A DNA stretch of 64,000 bases from Fusibacter_C sp942493125 (lineage in GTDB: Bacteria; Bacillota; Clostridia; Peptostreptococcales; Acidaminobacteraceae): assembly GCA_942493125.1 (NCBI GenBank), contig OW818667.1:868001-932000 (forward strand), given 5' to 3'. Positions 54,741 to 63,077 of this stretch are shown here, one piece after another (positions within the stretch are counted from its first letter, which is position 1; each line of letters opens with the position of its first letter). Position numbers and translations under genes: made by a program. The notes under the pieces are model-generated. The model was not told the origin of the DNA. It searched no databases and worked only from the letters and a program-made list of their open reading frames with translations.

Positions 54741-55397
54741 TTATTTCAAATTTCTTTTTCGTTTATTTTTCTGAATTTGACATAGGTCTAGAATTGCTTC
54801 AAGTGTTTCAAACGATACGATTGCAGTATCCTTGCCAATCAGCTCAATTAGTGTTTTTCCAAGACTGTAGTAGTCACTGGTCGTGTCCATTTCATGCGGC
54901 CTAAATACAGCCTCCGGCGACATATAAGCCAGTGTGCCCACATAACTCGACTTAAGGTGGTGGGCATTTAATGGGATTGCCGTTCCGAAATCGATCAAAT
55001 ACACACCAAGTTGATCATCGATCATGAGGTTGTCCGGTTTGACATCTCTATGAAGAAATCCTTCAGAATGAAACGTTTTAAGGCATTCGATGCTTTTAAA
55101 CAAGACAATTTCAAGGTTGTTAAGTACTTTTTCTCGAAATTTTTTCTTAAAGGCAATCTCAGAAAAAGTGATGCCTTCAATTTTTTCCATGTAAAGAATC
55201 GATTGATTGGGTTTTGTTGTATAATCTATGAGCTTTGGAAAACAATTGCCCTTCAAGTTTTTCATAATATTGATTTCATCGAGCCCACGTTTGATTGTCT
55301 GAGTTTTCTCTACAATTTCATGTCCACTTCGTATATGCTTATATATTTGGATATGCGCTACTGGTCCCTTTGAAACGCATGTGTAGTCTTGATTCAT
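54741..55397 (-). CDS. Hanks-type Ser/Thr protein kinase
   Basis: The 218-residue protein is a compact eukaryotic-like kinase without membrane or PASTA domains. The catalytic loop HRDVKPDN (116-123), the DFG (136-138) and the GTLAYMSPEA (154-163) are intact. The N lobe is short and its glycine loop (SKGPVAHI) is poorly conserved. Some C-lobe helices are reduced. The ATG at 55397 has AAGGAGGG upstream. It is the fourth gene of an operon with three pseudopilin-like genes (10-base gap), so those proteins or their secretion may be its targets. Confidence 0.88.
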   Translation of the reverse strand: MNQDYTCVSKGPVAHIQIYKHIRSGHEIVEKTQTIKRGLDEINIMKNLKGNCFPKLIDYTTKPNQSILYMEKIEGITFSEIAFKKKFREKVLNNLEIVLFKSIECLKTFHSEGFLHRDVKPDNLMIDDQLGVYLIDFGTAIPLNAHHLKSSYVGTLAYMSPEAVFRPHEMDTTSDYYSLGKTLIELIGKDTAIVSFETLEAILDLCQIQKNKRKRNLK

Positions 55398-55407
55398 TTT
55401 GCCCTCC

Positions 55408-56004
55408 TTATTTGTCTTCTGGCTCGACGCTATGACAGTTTTTACAAGCTTCATATCCCTTCTCAATCGCCAAAGTGAGAGACAAGCCAAACTTACTTTT
55501 TCTCAGATGATAACACGATTCAATGTGGTATTTTTCACCATAGGTCGTGATAAATACTGTATCCTCCGAAAAATTGTTTCCGTCTGATACAACGCTTGCG
55601 CTTATCGGAATGACGATGTCTTTCATTGTATCCAAGGCAAGCAGGTTAAAGCGCATCACATAAGTCAAATCTACAAACCCATAGTCGCCAAAACCGATAT
55701 TAGTATCGGGATGCACAGAAATCAGTTTGCGTAACTCGTGCGCATCAATATGACGTTTGAGCACCATGACAGTCATCTCAGTTAACACATACTCATTGAG
55801 ACCTTCTTGAATGATGCGTTCATGGCCCATAAATGGCATCGAAAAAATCCCCATATCTTCTGTAGCCTGTATGGCAATCCAATGCCCTTCTTCTTGAAGG
55901 TAAACAGATAATAGCGTGCCAAAAAGAGTGATCAATAGAATCATGATGACACTTATACTAAGTACTGCTTCGATCGCCACACTACCTCGTTCTTTTTTGC
56001 GCAT
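55408..56004 (-). CDS. TadE-like pseudopilin with Ada-like Cys/His tail
   Basis: The 198-residue protein begins with RKKERGSVAIEAVLSI and a 20-residue membrane helix, as in TadE-type pseudopilins with a Gly-x4-Glu prepilin-like site. The C-terminal 45 residues read TYGEKYH, C, L, and GYEACKNC, the spaced H/C pattern of Ada-type metal-binding modules seen at the end of various secreted proteins. The ATG at 56004 has GAGG upstream. It follows the large TadG-like gene after 28 bases. No pilus ATPase is near. Confidence 0.75.
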   Translation of the reverse strand: MRKKERGSVAIEAVLSISVIMILLITLFGTLLSVYLQEEGHWIAIQATEDMGIFSMPFMGHERIIQEGLNEYVLTEMTVMVLKRHIDAHELRKLISVHPDTNIGFGDYGFVDLTYVMRFNLLALDTMKDIVIPISASVVSDGNNFSEDTVFITTYGEKYHIESCYHLRKSKFGLSLTLAIEKGYEACKNCHSVEPEDK

Positions 56005-56032
56005 AGAATACCTCACCATTATTGATCAATAC

Positions 56033-57952
56033 CTATTTAAATCCATTTCGCATATGAATCGTCGATTCATCCTCTGAAACAAGGCCAAACACCCCTTGCA
56101 CATGCCAATTCAAATCGATGACGTGACCTCTAGAAAAATTCACAAGACGCGTCTTCCCCCCTGAAGTGCCTATCAGTTCAGCCTCGATGAGATCCATTGC
56201 GCGCAAAAGTGTCGTCTCATCATCTTGAATGAGCAGCAACAGCCTTAGATAGTCCAGATAGTACATATTGGGATCCGTAATAGATCGCTTTGATTCAGTG
56301 GATTGCTTTGATTCAGCGGATTGCTTTGATTCAGCGGATTGCTTTGATTCAATTGGTTGTTTTACATGAACTTCGTTTTTCCACGACCCATTGAGTAAGC
56401 CATCAAAATCAATTGCCCATTGTTCCTGTGTTTTTAGAAAATAAAAACCTTCTCCCTTCATCAATCGATTGATGTCTGAATAGCTCTCTATGCCGCTCCA
56501 CGCCACTATAGCCGCGCTGTATGTCAAAGAACGCCAAGGTTGCGGAATCGCCACAGTCGCAGTTGAGAGTGACGCCAATTTGTCTTTATCACATAACAGG
56601 GTAACCAGATTCGCAGCAGATCGAATCGCGACAATTTTAAGTCGAACAAGACTTATGCTCTGTTTTTCCTCAGATAAGCCACTTATGAGATATTCTGATT
56701 CTCCTTTGAAGCCTCGAAGAATGTTTTGGCGATTTTGAGGATCAAATACTCTTGGGCAATTGAGGTCATAACTGCTAAAAATGGATAGATAGTATTCGTT
56801 TAATTTCACTTTTGTCAAAGCATCTGAGTTGGTTTCAAAAGAATCGTTTATTGAGTGTTTGTATGCATCTTCCAAGATGAGTGTCCCAGATCCGATTTCG
56901 ATTCCAGAGAATAGATGCTCCGCCTCAAGTAACAAATGCTTTAATCCTTCTATTAATGAAGGTGGCTTTTCTTCTACTTCACCCAATATCACTGAGACAA
57001 TCGTAGCGATTTCTGCATAGCTGTCCGAAATCGCCCCTTCAACTTCTGTAAGACGCACACTCAATTGATCCATTTTATCTTGATTCAATGGCTTCTTTAA
57101 TTTCTCTGATTCAATTTGAGCCATCAACTGATTCACTGTCGTTTCATCAGATTCTATAAGCTCATATTTCGCTTCAATAGACTCAACTAAATGCAAATAC
57201 TCACGTTGTGAATTCTTAAAGGTCGCTTCCATTTCTCGCCATTGTGCCTCTTTTGATTCCACAAAAGTCTTTATCGTCTGTTGCGGCTCATCAACCGTAT
57301 TTTTCAAGTTTGAAACCACAGATGATAACGCGTCAAAATTATTAAAGAAAGCGTTATTCTGTGCAATCAGATGGCTTTTTAATGCATCTAACGATCTTCT
57401 GCCAGATTGTACATCGCGACATGCTTCTATAATCCTTAAGAACGTCGATGCGCCAACTTTATCGAACTGATCCGACAATTTTTCCTCATAATTTTGAATG
57501 GTTTGATTCAGAGATCTAATTTTATCTGCAATCGTGAATTGATCGAGTAGATTAACGCCATAGGTCACCATTGCATTGCCAACCAAAACAGTTGCTGCTT
57601 CATTAACCGCTTCATAAAACACATCAGGGTTACTAAGTTGTTCGTAACTTATACTCAATTTTGCATCATCTGGTGCAGCGATAAGCTTATTTCTCATCAA
57701 ATAATGCACAATTATAGGCTGAAGACCATCCGCATCGAGATTGGCCAATAGACCCATTTGTTCAAACAAATAGGCATTGTAACGCGATAAATAAGCTTCA
57801 CTTGAAGCATAGACGATTTTATGAGCGGTATTTTCTTGTTGGGGTTTATCAAGCATTGCGTAAACATAGATGACACCAACGACAATCACTGGGATTATGA
57901 TAGCCATCGCAATGGACACGACGCCATTCTCTTTTTTAATAAGTCGAATCAT
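56033..57952 (-). CDS. TadG-like pilus-associated protein with coiled coil and repeat tract
   Basis: The 639-residue protein has one N-terminal membrane helix (about 10-30) after KKENGVVSIAMA and a large external region. Coiled-coil stretches are likely around 200-330, and a low-complexity KQSAES repeat lies near 530-560. The start resembles TadE/TadG proteins of tight-adherence pili. It starts 3 bases after the preceding gene with only a weak site, suggesting coupling. No family is firmly recognised beyond the N terminus. Confidence 0.65.
   Translation of the reverse strand: MIRLIKKENGVVSIAMAIIIPVIVVGVIYVYAMLDKPQQENTAHKIVYASSEAYLSRYNAYLFEQMGLLANLDADGLQPIIVHYLMRNKLIAAPDDAKLSISYEQLSNPDVFYEAVNEAATVLVGNAMVTYGVNLLDQFTIADKIRSLNQTIQNYEEKLSDQFDKVGASTFLRIIEACRDVQSGRRSLDALKSHLIAQNNAFFNNFDALSSVVSNLKNTVDEPQQTIKTFVESKEAQWREMEATFKNSQREYLHLVESIEAKYELIESDETTVNQLMAQIESEKLKKPLNQDKMDQLSVRLTEVEGAISDSYAEIATIVSVILGEVEEKPPSLIEGLKHLLLEAEHLFSGIEIGSGTLILEDAYKHSINDSFETNSDALTKVKLNEYYLSIFSSYDLNCPRVFDPQNRQNILRGFKGESEYLISGLSEEKQSISLVRLKIVAIRSAANLVTLLCDKDKLASLSTATVAIPQPWRSLTYSAAIVAWSGIESYSDINRLMKGEGFYFLKTQEQWAIDFDGLLNGSWKNEVHVKQPIESKQSAESKQSAESKQSTESKRSITDPNMYYLDYLRLLLLIQDDETTLLRAMDLIEAELIGTSGGKTRLVNFSRGHVIDLNWHVQGVFGLVSEDESTIHMRNGFK
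56287..56358. repeat. 18-bp tandem repeat in the TadG-like gene
   Basis: Four units of 18 bp (GCTTTGATTCAGYGGATT) lie in tandem; units two and three are identical, the first has one change and the last is diverged. In frame they encode KQSAES repeats. This looks like a recent in-frame expansion. Confidence 0.85.
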
Positions 57953-57955
57953 TGG

Positions 57956-58330
57956 TCACCGATCCATGTTCATAAATTCATCATAGCCCGTTTTGATAAA
58001 TGAAAGGGCAATGCGATTATTTTTCACTGCATAAAAGCGGGTATTGAAAGAATAGTTTGATTTACCATTTAAAATTTCAAAAGCATTTAAGCCCACTTTA
58101 TGGGCATCGTATTGATATTTTGTTCGAATGACCTGATAAGGTGTTTGTTGGCTATCAACTGTCGATATGTTTCCATTTAGCGATGCTGGTTCTGAAAGCG
58201 ACAACATAAATAATCGACTGTGATAGATTTCAAACAGACCAAGCTCAGTGACAAACTGGAACATCATCAAAGCAGTCACTAAAAGAATGACGATAACGGG
58301 AATAATAATTGCTAGCTCAATAGAATACAT
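57956..58330 (-). CDS. TadE-like pseudopilin
   Basis: The 124-residue protein begins YSIELAIIIPVIVILL, an N-terminal membrane helix with the conserved Glu of pseudopilins, followed by a small external domain. The ATG at 58330 has TTGGAGG upstream. It is first in the pseudopilin-kinase operon and has a consensus promoter. Confidence 0.7.
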   Translation of the reverse strand: MYSIELAIIIPVIVILLVTALMMFQFVTELGLFEIYHSRLFMLSLSEPASLNGNISTVDSQQTPYQVIRTKYQYDAHKVGLNAFEILNGKSNYSFNTRFYAVKNNRIALSFIKTGYDEFMNMDR

Positions 58331-58355
58331 AATGCCTCCAATGACATTTTTTACC

Positions 58356-58384
58356 ATTATATGCCATATGTAAAATTATGTCAA
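58356..58384 (-). promoter_or_regulatory. Consensus promoter of the pseudopilin-kinase operon
   Basis: Perfect TTGACA (58379-58384) and TATAAT (58356-58361) are 17 bases apart, so basal expression should be strong. Confidence 0.85.
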
Positions 58385-58397
58385 TTCTTTTTGAGCG

Positions 58398-58432
58398 CAA
58401 AAAAACCTGTACAAGCCTAGCTCATACAGGTT
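58398..58432 (-). terminator. Terminator after typA
   Basis: AACCTGTA / TACAGGTT with an 11-13-base loop is followed by seven T residues on the minus strand. Confidence 0.88.
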
Positions 58433-58451
58433 TACCGTTTTTAACGCATTA

Positions 58452-60299
58452 TTACTCAGCATCCAACATTTCAACTTCTTTGTTGATTTTGTTTCTGTTT
58501 CGCATACGATCCGTTTCGTTGAGAATTCTTTTTCTCATGCGAAGTGCATCCGGTGTGATTTCCAAAAGCTCATCGTCTTCGATGAATGTCAAAGCTTCTT
58601 CCATGTTGAAGATCTTTGGCGGAATCAATTTGATGGCATCATCATTACCAGATGAACGCGTATTGGTCATCTTTTTATTTTTAGTCGGATTGACGGTCAT
58701 GTCTTCACGACGTGAGTTCAAGCCGATAATCATACCTTCATAAACTTCAGTACCTGCATCGATCATCATCGTTGCACGATCCGAAAGATTGAATAATGAA
58801 TAGCCCATTGCAACGCCACCTTGTTGTGAAACTAAAACGCCGTTGTTGCGTTTTGGAATTTCGCCTTTATAAGGTTGGAATTCGAAGAATGATCTTAACA
58901 AGACACCTTCTCCGCGCGTTACGTTGATAAATTCACTTCTATAGCCTAGTAAACCACGCGTTGGAACTAAGAATTCCACACGAGTATAGCCTTCTTCTGC
59001 ATGCATTGTTTCCATGATGCCTTTGCGTATGCTCAGTTCAGAGATAACTGTACCTGAAAATTGGTCGGGCACGATCGCTATAACTCTTTCAACTGGTTCA
59101 CAGCGTTGGCCATCAATCATTTTCATCAAAACTTGCGGCTTTGAAACTGCTACTTCATAGCCTTCTCTACGCATGTTTTCAAGTAGAATGGATAAATGCA
59201 ATTCACCTCTACCAGAAACTCTATAACCATCTTGAACTGAATCAAGTGCATCAACTCTCAAACCGACATTGACTTCAAGCTCTTTATCAAGGCGATTCTT
59301 AAGGTGTCTGTTTGTAACATATTTACCGCTTTTACCACAGAATGGTGAATCGTTGATCAAGAAGTTCATCGATAATGTCGGTTCTTCAATCTCAATCATC
59401 GGCATTGGCTCAATATTGTTAGGGTCACAAATTGTTTCACCAATAGAGATCTCTTCAATACCTGAGATAACGACCATGTCGCCTGCAAATGCTTCTTGAA
59501 CTTCCAAACGTCCTAAACCTTCATAAGTAAATAGTTTACCAACTTTAGCACGTTGTTGGCTACCGTCTCTCTTAGTAACTGAAACCTGTTCACCTTGCTT
59601 AATCGTACCGCGAACGATACGGCCAATGCCTAAGCGACCGATATAATCGTCATAATCAAGTGAAGATACTTGAAGTTGAAGCGGTGCTTCTTCAGATTCT
59701 GAATAAGGCTCAACATGGCTGAGGATCGTATCAAATAATGGCGATAAATCTGTGCTCTCATCTTCCATATTCATTTTCGCGATACCTTCTTTAGCAACGC
59801 CGTATATGATTGGGAACTCGAGTTGATGATCGTGTGCATTGAGTTCAACGAATAAATCGAACGTCAAATCCACGACTTCTTCAGCACGTTGATCTTTTTT
59901 GTCAATTTTATTGATGAAAAGAATTGGTCTAAGACCTCTTTCAAGTGATTTCTTTAAAACGAAACGCGTTTGAGGCATAGGACCTTCACTTGAATCTACA
60001 AGTAAAATAACGGTATCTACTGTTTTCATGATGCGTTCAACTTCTGATGAGAAGTCGGCATGGCCTGGTGTATCCACTATATTAATTTTGTAGCCTTTGT
60101 ACATAATGGAACAGTTCTTAGAATAAATCGTAATGCCACGTTCGCGTTCTAAGTCATTACTGTCCATTACGCAGTCCGGTACAACTTCATTCTCTCTAAA
60201 TACGTGATTTTGACTTAAAAATGCATCAACCAAGGTTGATTTGCCCGCATCGACATGGGCGATTACGGCGATATTAATGATGCCTTTAACATTTGACAT
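58452..60299 (-). CDS. typA: Translational GTPase TypA/BipA
   Basis: The 615-residue ribosome-associated GTPase has HVDAGKSTLVD, DTPGHADF and NKIDKK, the EF-G-like domains and the BipA C-terminal domain. It assists ribosome assembly and stress growth. TAGGAG precedes the ATG. It stands alone between terminators. Confidence 0.97.
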   Translation of the reverse strand: MSNVKGIINIAVIAHVDAGKSTLVDAFLSQNHVFRENEVVPDCVMDSNDLERERGITIYSKNCSIMYKGYKINIVDTPGHADFSSEVERIMKTVDTVILLVDSSEGPMPQTRFVLKKSLERGLRPILFINKIDKKDQRAEEVVDLTFDLFVELNAHDHQLEFPIIYGVAKEGIAKMNMEDESTDLSPLFDTILSHVEPYSESEEAPLQLQVSSLDYDDYIGRLGIGRIVRGTIKQGEQVSVTKRDGSQQRAKVGKLFTYEGLGRLEVQEAFAGDMVVISGIEEISIGETICDPNNIEPMPMIEIEEPTLSMNFLINDSPFCGKSGKYVTNRHLKNRLDKELEVNVGLRVDALDSVQDGYRVSGRGELHLSILLENMRREGYEVAVSKPQVLMKMIDGQRCEPVERVIAIVPDQFSGTVISELSIRKGIMETMHAEEGYTRVEFLVPTRGLLGYRSEFINVTRGEGVLLRSFFEFQPYKGEIPKRNNGVLVSQQGGVAMGYSLFNLSDRATMMIDAGTEVYEGMIIGLNSRREDMTVNPTKNKKMTNTRSSGNDDAIKLIPPKIFNMEEALTFIEDDELLEITPDALRMRKRILNETDRMRNRNKINKEVEMLDAE

Positions 60300-60427
60300 T
60301 TATACTCTCCTAATTACTATAAAAACCTAAATTGTTCAACCTTATAATTCTATCTTATTTAGAGGATAAAAGATATAACTTTTTTTACCATATGACGTTT
60401 TCTTAAAAGGTGCCAGTTTAAAATGAT

Positions 60428-60464
60428 AAAAAACCCTAGGAATCAGTCTGACTCCTAGGGTTTT
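60428..60464 (-). terminator. Terminator after the transglutaminase-like gene
   Basis: AAAACCCTAGGA / TCCTAGGGTTTT is a 12-bp stem with T residues on both strands. The rest of 60300-60427 shows no gene. Confidence 0.9.
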
Positions 60465-60468
60465 GATT

Positions 60469-61260
60469 TTAGTATATTTTTTCTGGATTGTAATCTGATA
60501 CAGACTTGTACATAGAAACTGTTTTACCGGCTTGAACATAAGCAGAATCCGTTGTCGTGTCAATCACTTTCCATTTTCCGCCGACGAGAACTTCGTTCCA
60601 AGCGTGATAAACGCCTTTAGTAGGTGTTGCGTACCCTTTCACAAGTTTTGTCGGGATGTCGACACTTCTCAACATCGCTGCAACAACCGACGAATAATCA
60701 TAACAAATACCTGTCTTTTTGGCATATATTGTTTCTACATTTGGAAAATAACCGCTTGTAACTGATTTTGCTTTTGCATAGTCGTATTTGAAATTCTTAG
60801 TGACGTATGTGTAAATCGCTTTGATCTTTTGGTCATCTGTTTTGAGGCCTTTTGTTAATTCTTTCGCTTTAAGAACGACTTTTTGACTGTCATTCCATTC
60901 AATATCTTGTATCGAATTTAAGAAAACTTGATTTGAATCTGAAAGATTTAACTTTACTGTTGTTTTATTCAGCTCTTTGTATTTATTACCTTCCGTATTT
61001 TGCATTAATCGAACGGAGTAATCACCATTTCCCAATTGAAGCGGAAACTGGTTGACATCTTGATCCACGATTGGATACGTATATCTGATGCCGTCTTTTT
61101 CTACTAATACCAATATTTTAGAGGCACTTCTTTCTGCCATTTGTACATTGACAACGCCTTGTTGTAAATCGGCGCTAATTGTTTGAGTTGCGGCAAAAGT
61201 TGTTGTCGGTGCTGCAAATAACAGCATGAGCGCGACAGTCAAACCTATGACTTTTTTCAT
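60469..61260 (-). CDS. Secreted transglutaminase-like protease
   Basis: The 263-residue protein has a signal peptide (1-24) and a transglutaminase-fold domain with the triad C186 in GICYDYSS, H219 in YHAWNEV and D234 in IDTT. Such bacterial proteins act as cysteine proteases or in surface protein processing. GGGAGAG precedes the ATG, directly after the second c-di-GMP riboswitch. Expression is therefore expected to follow c-di-GMP. Confidence 0.88.
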   Translation of the reverse strand: MKKVIGLTVALMLLFAAPTTTFAATQTISADLQQGVVNVQMAERSASKILVLVEKDGIRYTYPIVDQDVNQFPLQLGNGDYSVRLMQNTEGNKYKELNKTTVKLNLSDSNQVFLNSIQDIEWNDSQKVVLKAKELTKGLKTDDQKIKAIYTYVTKNFKYDYAKAKSVTSGYFPNVETIYAKKTGICYDYSSVVAAMLRSVDIPTKLVKGYATPTKGVYHAWNEVLVGGKWKVIDTTTDSAYVQAGKTVSMYKSVSDYNPEKIY

Positions 61261-61272
61261 AAAAAACTCTCC

Positions 61273-61355
61273 CTTCGGTAGCACGGCTGCCATTCTTTCG
61301 AAGGCCCTATGGCTTTGCGTCCCATCGTTTCCGGTGGTTTGCTATTGTCGGTGAA
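61273..61355 (-). ncRNA. c-di-GMP-I riboswitch (GEMM-I), promoter-distal copy
   Basis: The minus strand shows the GEMM-I core AAACC, GAAAC, GGGACGCAAAGCC, then GGCAGCC...GCTACCG, the tetraloop receptor side. The 3' strand ends next to the GGGAGAG ribosome site of the transglutaminase-like gene, so control of translation is plausible. Confidence 0.93.
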
Positions 61356-61379
61356 GAGGATGTTCCATCACGTTCCCGT

Positions 61380-61405
61380 GGAAATTGCTTCATTACGCAA
61401 TTTCC
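61380..61405. repeat. Hairpin with MITE-like ends between the riboswitches
   Basis: GGAAATTGC-N8-GCAATTTCC is a perfect 9-bp inverted repeat that equals the outer ends of the dispersed 115-bp elements. It has no U-tract, so it is not a standard terminator. It may be a deletion remnant of that element. Confidence 0.55.
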
Positions 61406-61442
61406 TAACGAATTCAGTTTTCAAAAAATAGAAAAACTTTTC

Positions 61443-61530
61443 GTTCGGTGGCTAGGCTGCCATTCTTTAGAAAGGCCCTATAGCTTTGCGTCCCATCGTT
61501 TCCGGTGGTTTGCCATTATCGTGAAAAGAT
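61443..61530 (-). ncRNA. c-di-GMP-I riboswitch (GEMM-I), promoter-proximal copy
   Basis: The same core as the downstream copy: AAACC, GAAAC, GGGACGCAAAGC, GGCAGCC and GCCACCG. The two aptamers are nearly identical in their conserved parts, about 90 bases apart. An intervening AGTTTT / GAAAACT hairpin lacks a clear terminator form. Confidence 0.93.
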
Positions 61531-61561
61531 AATCTCATCACTGCTTTATTTACTTAAATAG

Positions 61562-61570
61562 ATTATAACA
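61562..61570 (-). promoter_or_regulatory. Extended -10 promoter for the riboswitch-transglutaminase unit
   Basis: TGTTATAAT (TATAAT at 61562-61567) has the TGn extension; the -35 is weak. Transcription would start about 25 bases before the first aptamer. Confidence 0.5.
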
Positions 61571-61610
61571 TATATTCAGTCTTATTAAGTTAAGATAGTG
61601 TTACGAAAAA

Positions 61611-62321
61611 TCAAGGATTTTGTAACGCGTGAACAATTAATCGATGTGTCGGATTCTTAATCGGATCACAAGTGACCAAAGTTAAAATTTTATCTGAATC
61701 GTTGCGATACAGGACTGAGACGTCTGTTGGTTCAACGATGTGAATCTTATATACCGTATATTTGTACACTTTATTGTTCGTAGTCACTTCGATGATATCG
61801 CCTTCGGCAAGTTCGTTAAGTCTGTTGAAAAAGATGCCGTAAGACCTACCTCTATGACCTGCAATTCCAATATTCCCTATTTCATCAAAATCTGATGTTC
61901 CGGCAATTACTGCTGCACCGCGATTAAGATTGCGCTCTGTAGCACCGAACAAAACAGGCATAATCAAGTCGATTTTCCCGATTTTTATCTTTCCAATGAC
62001 GCTCTTATCCGTTGTTTTCGCTTTTTCTGTTGTTGCTTCGGTAGAAGACTCGCTAGCCCCTTCACTGGACGCCTCCGTGCTTTCTGCCTCGAGACTTGTA
62101 AGCTCTGGGTCATCTTCGCTCTCGTAAATGGCTTGAAGTGCAAAATAATCGGACTCGACGAGGTCAGGTGCTTCGATTTCAAGCTGAAGATCCTCCTCAT
62201 ATGCAGCAAGAAGCTTGTCCTGCCAGTAAGAAGCATAAAGTCGATCAGCCAGTGGAAAAGCTGCAATACCAAGACCTAGTATAATGAGTATCGTAGAAAG
62301 CCATTTTCTTTTTTTTGTCAT
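61611..62321 (-). CDS. Class D sortase
   Basis: Sortases join surface proteins to the wall through a sorting motif. This 236-residue enzyme has an N-terminal membrane anchor (8-26), a Ser/Thr/Glu-rich linker (about 73-105) and the catalytic domain with H156 in AGHRGRS, C218 in TLVTCDP and R227. The organisation fits class D. GAGG precedes the ATG. No substrate with an LPxTG-like tail is seen in the window. It is in a run with a small membrane gene and the DRTGG-PHP-ATPase genes. Confidence 0.93.
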   Translation of the reverse strand: MTKKRKWLSTILIILGLGIAAFPLADRLYASYWQDKLLAAYEEDLQLEIEAPDLVESDYFALQAIYESEDDPELTSLEAESTEASSEGASESSTEATTEKAKTTDKSVIGKIKIGKIDLIMPVLFGATERNLNRGAAVIAGTSDFDEIGNIGIAGHRGRSYGIFFNRLNELAEGDIIEVTTNNKVYKYTVYKIHIVEPTDVSVLYRNDSDKILTLVTCDPIKNPTHRLIVHALQNP

Positions 62322-62340
62322 AGTTTCCTCTTTTCAAACG

Positions 62341-62511
62341 TCAACGGTCAAAATCCCTAAAGTTGTTTAGAATTAATAACAGTAAACCTGAACCTATTCC
62401 AAATACACCGAGTGCGACCCGTAGATAGCGATCCACCTCCATAGTGTTTGTGAGAAACAATAGGACAACGGTTATTAATATAACCTTTATACCCAATTTT
62501 TTTAAATTCAA
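62341..62511 (-). CDS. 56-residue two-helix membrane protein
   Basis: The gene starts with TTG (62511), GAGGTG 5 bases upstream, and has no ATG at that place. The product has two hydrophobic segments (about 8-22 and 32-49) separated by MEVDRYLR, and ends NNFRDFDR. It lies between the ATPase gene (15 bases) and sortase (19 bases), filling a gap that would otherwise be empty. Function unknown. Confidence 0.65.
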   Translation of the reverse strand: MNLKKLGIKVILITVVLLFLTNTMEVDRYLRVALGVFGIGSGLLLLILNNFRDFDR

Positions 62512-62526
62512 AATGACACCTCGATA

Positions 62527-63075
62527 TTATTGAATGCCCATAATTTCATTGAGCCCTTCAGTGATGTATTCACGCAACCATGAGATAACGTCAAGGTTGC
62601 TTATTGGAACGCCATCTAGCAATTTTTTAATTTCTTTCGTATTCAATGTAAATGTCAATCCGTTATACGTATGCGTATAGACGAGATCCATGTTGTCGCA
62701 CCCGTTTATGATGGTCACGATGGTATCCGGCATATTTCCAAGTGGCACCCGGTCGATATGGCTGTGTTTAAAGACAGCGATAATCTCAGTGCCGGCTCCC
62801 AAGTTGGATTTGATTTCGAAATAACCATCACATTGTTCTGCAGAAGTCTTAAAAAGCGGAATACCCAACCCAACTTTTCGCGTGGTTCGAGTCGTATAAA
62901 ATGGATCAATGACTTTGCTGACTGTCTCAGAATCCATTCCCGTGCCGTCATCCTTAATTTTTATCGTCAATTTATCTGTAGCCAAATCTTCAATGACGAC
63001 GATTCTTAAGCATTCTGCTTCCGCTTTGATTGAGTTTTGTGCAATATCTAGAATGTGCAAAGAAAGCTCTCTCAT
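62527..63075 (-). CDS. Histidine kinase-like ATPase domain protein
   Basis: The 182-residue protein is a stand-alone GHKL ATPase domain: HILDIAQNSIKA (N box), KDDGTGMD (G1) and GLGIPLFK (G2). It lacks a phospho-acceptor domain. Genes of this type occur with PHP and DRTGG genes near [FeFe] hydrogenase and NADH-dehydrogenase subunits in clostridia, possibly as regulators. GGGGAAGG precedes the ATG. Confidence 0.85.
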   Translation of the reverse strand: MRELSLHILDIAQNSIKAEAECLRIVVIEDLATDKLTIKIKDDGTGMDSETVSKVIDPFYTTRTTRKVGLGIPLFKTSAEQCDGYFEIKSNLGAGTEIIAVFKHSHIDRVPLGNMPDTIVTIINGCDNMDLVYTHTYNGLTFTLNTKEIKKLLDGVPISNLDVISWLREYITEGLNEIMGIQ

Positions 63076-63077
63076 AA

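Noticed and set aside
61406..61440. Intrinsic terminator between the tandem riboswitches
   Set aside because: The AGTTTT/GAAAACT hairpin has its T-run in the loop, not after the stem.
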